From a virus: DNA of 35,732 nt. The DNA is taken from positions 1 through 35,732 of the IMG/VR virus record IMGVR_UViG_3300044675_005663; one strand, written 5' to 3'. Made by a program: the position numbers and the translations under genes. Shown piece after piece: positions 13,998 through 21,793 of the stretch (positions are counted from its first letter, which is position 1; every line of letters begins with the position of its first letter). The notes under the pieces were generated by a model, which saw only the letters and a list, made by a program, of their open reading frames with translations, did not search any database and was not told the DNA's origin.

Positions 13998-14491
13998 GTG
14001 GGTTGGTCGCTGTCTACCGTCGTCGGCAGGAACTGAGTTGACGCCGGCAACCAGTATGTGAACGGCAAGTCCATCTTCAAGCAATATGTCGGTTTCAAAT
14101 CCCAGACCAATTGCACTTGGCCGCAGTGCCTGAAGCTCTTGGCCAGGTAGCAGTAGTGTTCGTCGATGGCGCTGGTTCCATCGTATGCCGTGATGACCAC
14201 ACAATCCCCGTCCTCCGGCAGCCGTTCGCTCACCGGGATGGGCTTTGGCGCGGGGGCGGGGCGGCCATAGCGGGCGAGAACGGCGTGGGCAAACCGCAAT
14301 GCTTCGCCATATAAAGCAAAGTATTCCGCTTCTTTGTCCCAAAGGTCATATAGCTCTTGATCGCTCGGCCCCTCCATCTCCGGCTCGTCCAGAGCGGCTC
14401 GGAGCTTGAGGGTTACACGATTAAGTACGGCCGCACGGCCAGCGTCAATCTCTGACAGCAGCTCAGCACACAAGGCACGAAAGTCGGTCAT
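13994..14491 (-). CDS. DUF551-domain protein (165 aa), island 3
   Basis: The C-terminal half carries the DUF551 pattern: PIPVSERLPEDGDCVVITAYDG, then LPFTYWLPASTQFLPTT. DUF551 proteins are common accessory proteins of phages, with unknown role. The N-terminal half (FRALCAELLSEIDAGR, then a helical segment ending RFAHAVLARYG) resembles other small phage proteins. The minus-strand start is ATG 14491, following a CATTCACCACCACCG leader also seen at other minus-strand genes. Confidence 0.75.
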   Translation of the reverse strand: MTDFRALCAELLSEIDAGRAAVLNRVTLKLRAALDEPEMEGPSDQELYDLWDKEAEYFALYGEALRFAHAVLARYGRPAPAPKPIPVSERLPEDGDCVVITAYDGTSAIDEHYCYLAKSFRHCGQVQLVWDLKPTYCLKMDLPFTYWLPASTQFLPTTVDSDQPT

Positions 14492-14530
14492 GGTCGGTGG
14501 TGGTGAATGGGTGCTAATGCTTTGGTTAGT

Positions 14531-14884
14531 TCAGGTAGTGGGGGCAGGCGCCAGATCGCCGACAGCAACCGCTTCTCCAGCTTCTTGCAGTCGGATCCTA
14601 ATGCGTCGCACCATTTCTGGCGTAAGGGTCTTGCCAGTGCGAGTGCAACAGCCGGCCTCGAAAAGATCACGACTCAAAGCCGACAGGCTCTTGTCACACC
14701 CAGCTTCCAGGACATCCCGGTAGTTCATGGCCTGCCGCAAGGCCTCTACATGGGCTGCGGTGTTGCGCTGTTTGGTCGCTGGCCTTAGCCCACCCAGAAC
14801 AGTGCCTTTTCGCAGGGCTTGCCGCAACCCTTGGCGGATTGCGTAACTAGGGGCGATTTCACCGGTTACAAGTGGTTGGTCCAT
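14531..14884 (-). CDS. Recombinase-type helix-turn-helix protein (117 aa), island 3
   Basis: The minus-strand ATG 14884 begins MDQPLVTGEIAPSYAIRQGLRQALRKG. The second half, SLSALSRDLFEAGCCTRTGKTLTPEMVRRIRIRL, resembles the DNA-binding linker of recombinase-like proteins (S-L-x-x-L-A-x-x-L-x-x-x-G-x-x-T-R-x-G-K-x-W...). No catalytic domain is present, so a DNA-binding accessory or regulator is more likely than a recombinase. It faces the divergent gap at 14885-15048. Confidence 0.6.
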   Translation of the reverse strand: MDQPLVTGEIAPSYAIRQGLRQALRKGTVLGGLRPATKQRNTAAHVEALRQAMNYRDVLEAGCDKSLSALSRDLFEAGCCTRTGKTLTPEMVRRIRIRLQEAGEAVAVGDLAPAPTT

Positions 14885-14990
14885 GAAGGGGTGTCGGTGG
14901 TGGTAGTGAATGAGTGCCGGGGCTTACAAGTCGGCCATGCCGCCTGCAACTCAGTCATCGGGCCCAACGAAAGAGACCCGGCCCTCACAT

Positions 14991-15029
14991 CCTAAGCCAT
15001 CGCCCTTCCCTAAGCCACTACGGCAAACT
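14991..15029 (+). promoter_or_regulatory. CCTAAGCC tandem element, copy b
   Basis: CCTAAGCC at 14991-14998 and 15009-15016 (18-nt period), then five bases and GGCAAACTGGG. The first repeat is 58 nt from the GTG start of the chaperone gene. The whole gap aligns with the one upstream of 11864, so it is a duplicated divergent control region. Confidence 0.65.
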
Positions 15030-15048
15030 GGGAAAACACAACAGCACC

Positions 15049-15750
15049 GTGCCCCTACCCTTTGTCACCGCGCTAGATGTCCAGGTTCAGGACGTGGGGG
15101 ACGCAACCACGGGTATCCTGCAATTCCCGGTCTTCCATGCTCTGCTGGTCGGGGAGCGCTTACTGCTGGAAGAGATTGAAGACCAGTCCACGCTGACCGA
15201 TCAGTTGCAGCGCTTGGCTCAGGTCATCCAGCACATGGACAACCTACCCGAGCCCACCGCCAATCTTGTCGCACTACGGGTGATGTCCGCGCACAACGGC
15301 ATCCCCGTGGTGCTGGAGCCGCTGGAAAAAATGATTCGCAAGCGCGAGCACCGGTTGATCCATGAAATTGACAAGTGCCAAACCGCAAAACTTCAAGCAA
15401 GGGTCACGCGGATGGTTACCGCTGCAATCCGTTACCGCCTGGGGGAAGTAGATGCTGACTGCGCCAACTGGACCGATGATGAAACCCTGAAGATGACCGA
15501 AGGGCTGCGAGATGCCATCTACAACTTTATGCTGCGAGAGCAACGCGGGGGCAAGGATCAGGAAGCGCCCGACTTGCAAGCAATGGCCGAAAACCTGGGA
15601 AAGCCCAACCTGCCCCAACCGACTGGGGCGCAATTTTCTGGCGAGTCAACGACCTCTGGCCCAACCATCAATTCTTCTCCTGTGAGCGATTCGCCTACTG
15701 CCCCGAAACGATCGTCTGGGAAGCGATCGAAACAGGCGCCCGATTCCTGA
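15049..15750 (+). CDS. Tail assembly chaperone, short (zero-frame) form, gpG-like
   Basis: The zero-frame product is 233 residues from GTG 15049, chosen by distance to the upstream element; earlier in-frame codons run through the control region. The body is a hydrophobic start (FVTALDVQVQDVGDATTGILQFPVFHALLVGERLLLEEIED), a long helical part, then a Ser/Thr/Pro-rich tail after residue 185. That tail looks like the untranslated alternative of a frameshift gene. In lambda-like phages gpG and gpGT coat the tape measure protein during tail assembly. Confidence 0.7.
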   Translation: MPLPFVTALDVQVQDVGDATTGILQFPVFHALLVGERLLLEEIEDQSTLTDQLQRLAQVIQHMDNLPEPTANLVALRVMSAHNGIPVVLEPLEKMIRKREHRLIHEIDKCQTAKLQARVTRMVTAAIRYRLGEVDADCANWTDDETLKMTEGLRDAIYNFMLREQRGGKDQEAPDLQAMAENLGKPNLPQPTGAQFSGESTTSGPTINSSPVSDSPTAPKRSSGKRSKQAPDS

Positions 15751-16379
15751 GGGAACGGCAGCACGCTGCAGAACGGCCGATCGCCAACCTTCACGCCTGG
15801 TACGCCAGCGCACACCGGGACACCGATAAACGCAGCGAGCCGTTCAAGATGGAAGACTTCTGCTGGCACTTGCCGCCGACTGCGGCTGGCGATGCACCAC
15901 AGGGCCCGCCTGCAGAAGCTGGCGCGGCGATGCTTGCCCTATGCGAAGCCCAGCAGGTTCCAGGGTTTGCGATGGCCTTCTACGATGCCCTTGCTACCAC
16001 CGGAGAGGGAATAACCCCACCCACACTGTTGGCCCTGCTGGCAGATGATGCCCTGCTACTGGCCCCAGTCGAGCAGCAGGACGGCTGGCGGGGGTTGCTG
16101 CTGGCCGAAGATACCGCAGCCGGTCAGGTGCGTGCCTTCAGGATGGCGGGGGATCCGCAGCGGGTGGTGGCGCTGCTTGTGCCAGACGCTCCCGATGCTG
16201 TGACGCCAGCATGGGCGGCGGCAGGAGCATGGCTGCCCATCGTTCAATCTGCTGATAGCACGCCTCAACCTCCTGCGCTGCCGCCTGGATTGACGGGAAA
16301 TAGCCCAGCGACCAACGGCGACCATCCCACCACACCCGAGCCTGATACGGGCGATGGTTGTTGTGAGGGCAGTGGCTGA
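15049..16379 (+). CDS. Tail assembly chaperone, -1 frameshift fusion, gpGT-like
   Basis: A -1 shift at GGGAAAG (15597-15603) joins the first 185 residues to a second frame that runs to 16379, giving 443 residues. Without the shift this second frame lacks a start for its clearly coding 5' part: DWGAIFWRVNDLWP, ERFAYCPETIVWEAIETG, RPIANLHAWYASAHRD. The nearest ATG (15849) would cut these off. The arrangement reproduces the lambda G/GT system, in which a minority fusion product is needed for tail assembly. The last 240 bases are antisense to the AP2-domain gene, and residues there are Pro/Thr-rich. Confidence 0.75.
15597..15603 (+). other. -1 programmed ribosomal frameshift site
   Basis: The heptamer reads G GGA AAG in the zero frame (codons GGA at 15598-15600, AAG at 15601-15603), the same slippery sequence used by lambda G/GT. 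Slipping to GGG AAA opens the frame that continues to 16379. Confidence 0.75.
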
Positions 16380-16401
16380 CGCCGCGAGGATAGGAGGCCA
16401 T
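16138..16401 (-). CDS. AP2-domain DNA-binding protein (87 aa), island 4
   Basis: The minus-strand ATG 16401 begins MASYPRGVSHCPHNNHRPYQARVWWDGRRW, followed by LGYFPSIQAAAQEVEACY. The pattern RGV...YQARV..DG+R..LGYF....AA...E.CY is the AP2/ERF DNA-binding fold, which in bacteria and phages occurs with or without HNH nuclease domains. Here there is no nuclease, only a Pro/Ala-rich tail. A GGAAAGCT motif lies 13 nt upstream on the same strand. The gene overlaps the end of the chaperone fusion frame by 242 bases tail to tail. Confidence 0.7.
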   Translation of the reverse strand: MASYPRGVSHCPHNNHRPYQARVWWDGRRWSLGYFPSIQAAAQEVEACYQQIERWAAMLLPPPMLASQHRERLAQAAPPPAADPPPS

Positions 16402-16406
16402 GCCCC

Positions 16407-16414
16407 AGCTTTCC
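16407..16414 (-). repeat. GGAAAGCT boundary motif, minus-strand copy
   Basis: AGCTTTCC on the + strand. Read on the minus strand it lies 13 nt before the ATG of the AP2 gene, the same distance as the copy at 17927. Confidence 0.7.
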
Positions 16415-16416
16415 AG

Positions 16417-16455
16417 CCTAAGCCGCTGATGAGGCTTAAGCCATGGCGGCACCCT
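16417..16455 (+). promoter_or_regulatory. CCTAAGCC tandem element, copy c
   Basis: CCTAAGCC (16417-16424) and CTTAAGCC (16435-16442), 18 nt apart, then five bases and GGCACCCTGAG. The first repeat is 57 nt from the ATG at 16474. It shares this short divergent gap with the minus-strand motif of the AP2 gene. Confidence 0.6.
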
Positions 16456-16473
16456 GAGAGGTAACGCCCCGGC

Positions 16474-17322
16474 ATGGCCGGCAGAAACATGACTTTGGAG
16501 TGGCAGCAGGCCTTTGGCTACCGGTTCTTTTTTGCCCCCATCAAGTCGTCAGCGATCGACCTAACCCGCGTCAATCTTGGCGGGCTTGGTGCTGGCAAAT
16601 TCATCAACGACACCACGATTCAACCGGCATCTGCCAAGGTGATTACCGCCGGCACGGGTGATACCTTCGCTTTTGGCGTTGGCACCAAAGCGGTAACGAA
16701 TGCCGTCACCACTACCTCTCTCGCCACCCTGACCTTCGACGCTGCCCACGGCATTGCAGTAGGCCGGAGGATCGTTGTCAAAGATCTCCCCGCCCCGTTC
16801 GCCAGTCTGAACGGTTCGTTCGTGGTGACATCGGTGACCACCACAAGCCCGCACACCCTCTCCTACGCCCTGGCTGGTTCTGCGATCACCACGGCCGCCG
16901 TTGCCGCTGGTGTAGTGGCTCCGTCGCTGCTGCTAGATGGTACTGACCCCCCGTTTCGGCTGCTGGGGCTGACCAACTGCCAGCCGGCAAACAGCACCAC
17001 CAAGGAGGCCATCACCACCTACGACGACGAGGCGGGCGGCTATGCCACCCCGATCCCGACCGCCAAAGATAAGACCTGGACCTTGAACGGTGCTACCGCT
17101 TTCAATGCGTCTGCTTGGCGTGCGATGCGCCTCTGCGAAGAGCTGAACCTGGGAGAGAAACTAATGGTGGGGTACGCCCTGGTCGGCCCCCACAACGGGA
17201 ACCTTGTGGAATACGGGTTCGGCCTGTTTGAGAGCTACCAGCCCTCGCAGGAGGCAGGCACCGTGATCAAGTATTCGGTGAACCTGGCTGGCTACGGCAA
17301 GCCGGGGCTTGAACTGCTCTGA
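16474..17322 (+). CDS. Probable major tail tube protein with inserted beta domain
   Basis: The 282-residue protein has a split layout. An N-terminal tube-like segment (LEWQQAFGYRFFFAP) is followed by a beta domain at about 73-148 (TLTFDAAHGIAVGRRIVVKD, LNGSFVVTSV, HTLSYALAGS). After it, a tube-like C-terminal half continues (YDDEAGGYATPIPTAKDKTWTLNGATAF, SYQPSQEAGTVIKYSVNLAGYGKP). Position after the tail chaperone and before the tape measure agrees with a tail tube subunit. ATG 16474 is used, preceded by AGAGG; ATG 16489 is possible. The inserted domain resembles one in the head protein at 29722. Confidence 0.7.
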   Translation: MAGRNMTLEWQQAFGYRFFFAPIKSSAIDLTRVNLGGLGAGKFINDTTIQPASAKVITAGTGDTFAFGVGTKAVTNAVTTTSLATLTFDAAHGIAVGRRIVVKDLPAPFASLNGSFVVTSVTTTSPHTLSYALAGSAITTAAVAAGVVAPSLLLDGTDPPFRLLGLTNCQPANSTTKEAITTYDDEAGGYATPIPTAKDKTWTLNGATAFNASAWRAMRLCEELNLGEKLMVGYALVGPHNGNLVEYGFGLFESYQPSQEAGTVIKYSVNLAGYGKPGLELL

Positions 17323-17324
17323 TC

Positions 17325-17597
17325 ATGGCGATCACTGTTCGGGGGGAGAAGTTCGAGGGCTACAACAAGCCCAAGCGGACCCCCCAGCACGCCACTAAGA
17401 GCCATGCGGTGCTGGCGAAGGAGGGCGAGAAGATCCGGTTGATCAGGTTCGGGCAGCAGGGGGTGAAGGGTGCTGGCGATCAACCACGCACCAAGGCGCA
17501 GAAGGCCCGCCGTGCGAGCTTCAAGGCCCGCCATGCCGAGAACATCGCCAAGGGCACGATGAGTGCCGCCTACTGGGCTGACAAGGTGAAGTGGTAG
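17325..17597 (+). CDS. Conserved basic phage protein (90 aa)
   Basis: The sequence ITVRGEKFEGYNKPKRTP, KSHAVLAKEGEKIRLIRFGQQGV, then RRASFKARHAENIAKGTMSAAYWADKVKW, belongs to a small family that I recognise from many phages, without known function. The length and the terminal AAYWADKVKW are typical. It begins three bases after the tail tube stop and ends before a terminator, so it closes this transcript unit. Confidence 0.85.
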   Translation: MAITVRGEKFEGYNKPKRTPQHATKSHAVLAKEGEKIRLIRFGQQGVKGAGDQPRTKAQKARRASFKARHAENIAKGTMSAAYWADKVKW

Positions 17598-17640
17598 GTC
17601 TGATCAGGTATCCGGAAATCCCGGACAACTGAATTGATAG

Positions 17641-17664
17641 GCCCCGTCGATGCTGGGGCTTTTT
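17641..17664 (+). terminator. Rho-independent terminator
   Basis: GCCCC (17641-17645), an eight- to nine-base loop, GGGGC (17655-17659) and TTTTT. It follows the + strand gene ending at 17597 and precedes the end of the convergent minus-strand gene. Confidence 0.8.
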
Positions 17665-17672
17665 AGTGCCCT

Positions 17673-17894
17673 TTATGGTTCAGCGCTAATTAGCTGGCTG
17701 ATCCGTTCGATGCGCTTAGCCCAGGTATCACCACCCTCGCGGCCATTGCATGGATTGATGCAGTTCGGGTCGTTGATCTGATTGCACACCAGGCCGGCTA
17801 GGTCAAGCCCTGAGGCTTTCTTGCCGGTGCCTGACCAATACAACTGCCCACCTAGCCATCGGGCGCCGCATCGGGTGCAGGAGCGAGCTTCCAT
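17673..17894 (-). CDS. Cys-rich conserved phage-type small protein (73 aa), island 5
   Basis: The sequence ARSCTRCGARWLGGQLYWSGTG, LDLAGLVCNQIND, CINPCNGREGGDTWAKR has four or more cysteines arranged like a zinc-binding small protein. It matches a family I associate with cyanophages and related phages. The minus-strand start is ATG 17894. It is a single-gene antisense island between two + strand tail genes, with the GGAAAGCT motif of the next + strand gene in the divergent gap. Confidence 0.7.
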   Translation of the reverse strand: MEARSCTRCGARWLGGQLYWSGTGKKASGLDLAGLVCNQINDPNCINPCNGREGGDTWAKRIERISQLISAEP

Positions 17895-17926
17895 GATGGG
17901 TAGGCGGTGGTTGTGGCAGGTTACCG

Positions 17927-17934
17927 GGAAAGCT
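17927..17934 (+). repeat. GGAAAGCT boundary motif, copy 3
   Basis: The copy is extended to ACCGGGAAAGCTGCAGCA and lies 13 nt before the ATG at 17940. The flanks TTACC and GCAGCA are shared with the copy at 25925. Confidence 0.75.
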
Positions 17935-17939
17935 GCAGC

Positions 17940-18386
17940 ATGACCCTGCCCACCACTGCACAGGAGCTATACGACCTGCTGGCGGCCGATGCCGTGGTCA
18001 GCGCAGCACTGGGCACCTACACCCCCCGCAGCGGCACCACCATCCCCGCCATCGCAGTGGTGCGACGCAATGAAGCATTGCCCGAGGGGGTGGCCGTGGC
18101 TGGCCTGGAAGTGGTGATCATGGCCAACCCCGACTACGCCACCGAAGCATTCGCCACGGGTGAAACGGCGCTCAATCCGCAGTTCCGGCTTTACGTGTCC
18201 GAGTGGTCACCGGCTGGTGGGATGACGGCCCTGCAGTTGCTCACGCAGCGGATCATTGCCCTGCTCCCCGGCTGTCGTGCGGTGCCGATCGGTGGCGATC
18301 CCCCGGGCCGTGGTATCGGGGTGCTTGATCAGTTCGCCCTGAGCTGGACCAACCCCACCGAGTACGTCGTCACCCCAGGAATCTGA
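17940..18386 (+). CDS. Probable tail terminator/completion protein (148 aa)
   Basis: ATG 17940 is preferred to GTG 17907, which would read through the boundary motif. The protein begins with a helix (TAQELYDLLAADAVVSAALG) and continues with strands (IPAIAVVRRNE, LEVVIMANP). It ends with a helix-strand pattern (ALQLLTQRIIALLPG...LDQFALSWTNP). This alpha/beta outline and the position just before the tape measure fit a tail terminator (lambda gpU-like). No motif proves it. Confidence 0.5.
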   Translation: MTLPTTAQELYDLLAADAVVSAALGTYTPRSGTTIPAIAVVRRNEALPEGVAVAGLEVVIMANPDYATEAFATGETALNPQFRLYVSEWSPAGGMTALQLLTQRIIALLPGCRAVPIGGDPPGRGIGVLDQFALSWTNPTEYVVTPGI

Positions 18387-18387
18387 C

Positions 18388-21018
18388 ATGGCAAACGAGT
18401 GGGTTGTCAAGGTAACGGCCGATGTCAAGAGCATCCTTGATGCGTCGCGGCTGATTGGCCAGCAAGGCAAGCAGGCGGGGGAGCAGTTCAAGCAAGGTTT
18501 TGCCGGCAGCGACCAGACGATCACCGGGTTGCGTGGCCGATTGAATGAGCTGACTCAAACCGTGGAGAGGGCGAAGATTGGGTCGCGGGAGTTCAGGGAT
18601 GCCCAGCGGGAACTAGCCGCTGCCCAACGGGAAGTGGACAAGGCGCTAGGTCAGACCACATTGGCGGCCAAGGCGTTAAACGTTGCTTTGTCTGGGATTG
18701 GGGCGCTAGGGGTTGGCGCGGCAGTTACCGGGTTCCTGAAGGGATCCATTCAGGGAGCGGCAGAGCTTGAAACAACTACTCGCAAGCTATCCGCCACCCT
18801 TGGCGCCCAGGGGGCTGCTGGGGCTCTCAGCTTCGCCCGTGAAACCGCCGATACGTTGGGGTTGTCTTACAGAAGCCTGTCTAGCACTTTCGGCAGTTTT
18901 ACCGCAGCAGCAACGGCTTCCGGCGTGCCGCTAAAGCAGCAGAAAGATCTGTTTGCATCGGTAGCAAAGGCCGGCCAAGTATTGGGGTTGACCAATGATG
19001 GAATCAGCGGGACCTTTTTGGCGCTTCAGCAAATTGCCTCAAAGGGCGTGGTTTCCATGGAAGAGCTGCGTCAACAGCTTGGGGAAAGGCTGCCAATCGC
19101 TCTAGCTGCGACCGCCAATGGTCTAGGTATTAGCCAGCAGGCGCTGATTAAGCTGGTGGAAACTGGCAAACTCACATCGGCTGAGTTTTTCCCGGCAATC
19201 ACCAAAGGATTAAATGATCTGACTGCTAATGCTGGCGCAACACTTACCGCAGCACAGAACTTTGCCAAGTTGCAAAACGCCTGGCAAGACTTACAAGATA
19301 GCTTCGGAACGAGCTTACTGCCAACGGTTACGCAGCAGGTAGTAAAGCTAGCCGGGGCGTTGGAAGGGTTAAAGGTTGACGTATCGGCAAGAGACTTGCG
19401 TCAGTCATTTGGCGTAACAGCCGATGAAGCAACCCAGCTTGTTGGTATCCTAAAAAACATCACCAAGGAATACGGACTTAGCGACCAGCAAGCCAAGAAC
19501 CTGCTAAGCAACGCCATCGCAAACACTGGGGCCAGTCGTGATTGGTTTGGCGAGCTAAACTTAGGAGGCAAGCGATTTAGTCAAATTCAGCTAGAAATTG
19601 GCGACCTAGCCAAAGATTTTGCCAGTAAACAGCGCGACATACTAGGCGAAACTAATGCTGCCGCAGCTGCCGAATCCCAGCGACTCGCAATTGCGAAAAA
19701 GCAAAACGAAGAAAAAACCAAAGAACTAGCAAGTCAAGCGCAGTTAGCAGAAGCCGTTGGCAGGACACTTCAAGCCGAAATTGCCGGTCGCGCAGAAGTT
19801 CAGCAGGCCGGCATCAACCTTGGCCAAGCGCTTATTGGCCTAGAAGATTCGCGTTTCAGTATTATCCGCAATCGCAATAACTATGAGCTACAGGAGGCGG
19901 AAAAACGTGGTGCAAGTGAGGGTGAAATCAATGCAATTAGACAACAAGGAGACGAGATTGATCGAGCCGCTTTAACTTTTAAGTTTAACGCTTTACTAGC
20001 ACAGCAGGACCTGCAAAGGCAGATACTTGCCTTGCAGCAAGAACAAGCCAGGCTAGATGCTGGGCTTGCGTCAGACTCGGCAAGGCTAGAAGTAGAAAAA
20101 GCAAAGCTAGGACTCGAACAGGCCTCGCTGTCAAACAATGCACAAGCCATCCAGCAAGCCGAACTTGCGCTGAGAATTGCTGAGCTTGGTACGCAATCCG
20201 CTGATTCTAAGCTCCAGATCCTCAGCAAGACCCAGGCCATCGAGTCGCTGATTGCTGGCGTCACCAATGAAACCGCGCAAAACCAGATTAAGGCCGAAGC
20301 TGCTGCCAAGAACCTAGCGCTGTTTTCTGATGGCACCTTTCAGGCCACTAAGGGCACTAGGGACCAGTTCAACAGCTTTCAGGACTTGCTGTACCTCAAT
20401 CTGGACCAGCAAAAGACCTTCCAGGGGCTGGTCAGGGACACGGGGTTGGAGGTCAAAAACACCGGCAAGGGCTACTTCGAGATCAGCGGATTCATCGACG
20501 GTGCCGCCAAGGCTACGGGTGCCGCCAGAAGCCAGACCGCCGGGCTTGCCAGCAACATGAGCAATGCTGCCGATGCGGCCAGGTCGTTCTACAACAGCCT
20601 GAATGCCGCCGCCGGCCTACCCCCTGCACGGTTCACGGGTGGCCCGGTGGACGCCGGCCAGACCTACCGCATCAATGACGGCCCGAGCGGGATGAGCCTA
20701 GGGCAGGAATCGTTCCTGTCGGCATCCGGGGCGCTGAGCTTGATCAATCGACCCGCAAACAGCCTCTGGATGGCGCCATCAAAAGGGACCGTGATCCCCG
20801 CTGCCGTGACCAGCCGACTGAAGGAGTCCGGGGCCCTTGGCGGTGCTGGCGTGATGCGGGTGGGATCTGACCCGGCAATGGCCCATCTTGCGGCGGCGGT
20901 TGGAAACCTGAGCCAGGAGGTAGCTGAGCTGAGGCGTAAAGCGTGGAACGTGGGGGTCAATGTGCGAGGCGATGGATCCGGCCTGAAGCTGGCGCAGACC
21001 ATGGCGCGGATTCGTTGA
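18388..21018 (+). CDS. Tape measure protein
   Basis: The 876-residue protein has the N-terminal tape-measure domain (about 120-300): ELETTTRKLSATLGAQGA, RSLSSTFGSFTAAATASG and VSMEELRQQLGERLPIALAATANGLGIS. A long Gln/Ala/Glu-rich coiled-coil region follows (about 400-640), then a Gly/Ser/Ala tail with hydrophobic stretches. At the usual 1.5 angstrom per residue the length would set a tail of about 130 nm, in the siphovirus range. Bases about 19500-20150 are AT-richer than the ends. The start is ATG 18388, one base after the previous stop. Confidence 0.92.
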   Translation: MANEWVVKVTADVKSILDASRLIGQQGKQAGEQFKQGFAGSDQTITGLRGRLNELTQTVERAKIGSREFRDAQRELAAAQREVDKALGQTTLAAKALNVALSGIGALGVGAAVTGFLKGSIQGAAELETTTRKLSATLGAQGAAGALSFARETADTLGLSYRSLSSTFGSFTAAATASGVPLKQQKDLFASVAKAGQVLGLTNDGISGTFLALQQIASKGVVSMEELRQQLGERLPIALAATANGLGISQQALIKLVETGKLTSAEFFPAITKGLNDLTANAGATLTAAQNFAKLQNAWQDLQDSFGTSLLPTVTQQVVKLAGALEGLKVDVSARDLRQSFGVTADEATQLVGILKNITKEYGLSDQQAKNLLSNAIANTGASRDWFGELNLGGKRFSQIQLEIGDLAKDFASKQRDILGETNAAAAAESQRLAIAKKQNEEKTKELASQAQLAEAVGRTLQAEIAGRAEVQQAGINLGQALIGLEDSRFSIIRNRNNYELQEAEKRGASEGEINAIRQQGDEIDRAALTFKFNALLAQQDLQRQILALQQEQARLDAGLASDSARLEVEKAKLGLEQASLSNNAQAIQQAELALRIAELGTQSADSKLQILSKTQAIESLIAGVTNETAQNQIKAEAAAKNLALFSDGTFQATKGTRDQFNSFQDLLYLNLDQQKTFQGLVRDTGLEVKNTGKGYFEISGFIDGAAKATGAARSQTAGLASNMSNAADAARSFYNSLNAAAGLPPARFTGGPVDAGQTYRINDGPSGMSLGQESFLSASGALSLINRPANSLWMAPSKGTVIPAAVTSRLKESGALGGAGVMRVGSDPAMAHLAAAVGNLSQEVAELRRKAWNVGVNVRGDGSGLKLAQTMARIR

Positions 21019-21028
21019 GGGTGCCCTG

Positions 21029-21793
21029 ATGAGCATCCAGCTCAGCTACGGCGCATCGACCCTGACCCTGCGCTACCTGCAGGCGCAGCCGTTTGGTTAT
21101 GCCGAAGCTGAAACTGAGCAGGGCCTGACGGCGCGGCGCTTCACCGTGGCGGGGCTGTGTACGCCAGCGCAGTGGGTGACGTGCTGCACGATCTTCGATG
21201 CCTGGCAGGCGGCCAAGATCCTGGAATCGCCCACCATCACCAGCCGAGCTGTAGGGGCCACCGTGGCGCTGACTTGCTCCGCTCATGGCCGCAGTGTCAC
21301 CGGCCTGGGTTGCTGGTTTACCGGAGCGCCAGCGGGGGAGACGGCTGGGGCATGGGTCAAGGTGAGCTTCACGTTGATCGACGCGGCGCAGCAGTTGGCG
21401 GTGGTGCTCCGCCAGAACGAGAAAGCTCGCCTGGGGGGGGATGCGTTCCTGCCCGCCTACGGCTCCATCACCCTTGGCACCACCACCCTGGCGCTACTCG
21501 ACCAACCCGAGGGCTTCGAGGATGGCCCCAGCCTAGAGCCCACCAGCACCGGGGGGTTCGTGGCGCGGGGCCCCCTGGTGGCCTCTGAGGTGCGGACCGT
21601 TCGGGGGGTCACCAATTCCGCCGGCTGGACTGCGCTCAAGGCCTGGTTTGCGTCCACCATCGCCGTACGTCCTGGAGCTACCGACTTCTGGCCCGTGGGT
21701 GAAATGGGACTGGAGCGCGACCAGATTATCAGCGGTGGCGCGGTGGTCGAGCGCTACATCGTGACCGTGAAGCTCAAGCGGAGGGCTGCCTGA
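21029..21793 (+). CDS. Distal tail-type protein (254 aa)
   Basis: ATG 21029 follows the tape measure by ten bases and the stop overlaps the hub gene start. The protein is beta-rich throughout (IQLSYGASTLTLRYLQ, RSVTGLGCWFTGAP, AWVKVSFTLIDAAQQLAV, YIVTVKLKRRAA). This order (tape measure, distal tail, hub) is standard for siphoviruses, so a Dit-like or lambda gpM/L-like role is inferred from position. Confidence 0.65.
   Translation: MSIQLSYGASTLTLRYLQAQPFGYAEAETEQGLTARRFTVAGLCTPAQWVTCCTIFDAWQAAKILESPTITSRAVGATVALTCSAHGRSVTGLGCWFTGAPAGETAGAWVKVSFTLIDAAQQLAVVLRQNEKARLGGDAFLPAYGSITLGTTTLALLDQPEGFEDGPSLEPTSTGGFVARGPLVASEVRTVRGVTNSAGWTALKAWFASTIAVRPGATDFWPVGEMGLERDQIISGGAVVERYIVTVKLKRRAA

Noticed and set aside
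16461-16473. GTAACGCCCCGG as a fourth copy of the GTAACGSACCGGCTAC box
   Set aside because: The 5' palindrome and the AT-rich hexamer are missing and the site adjoins a start codon, so it is probably a chance match.
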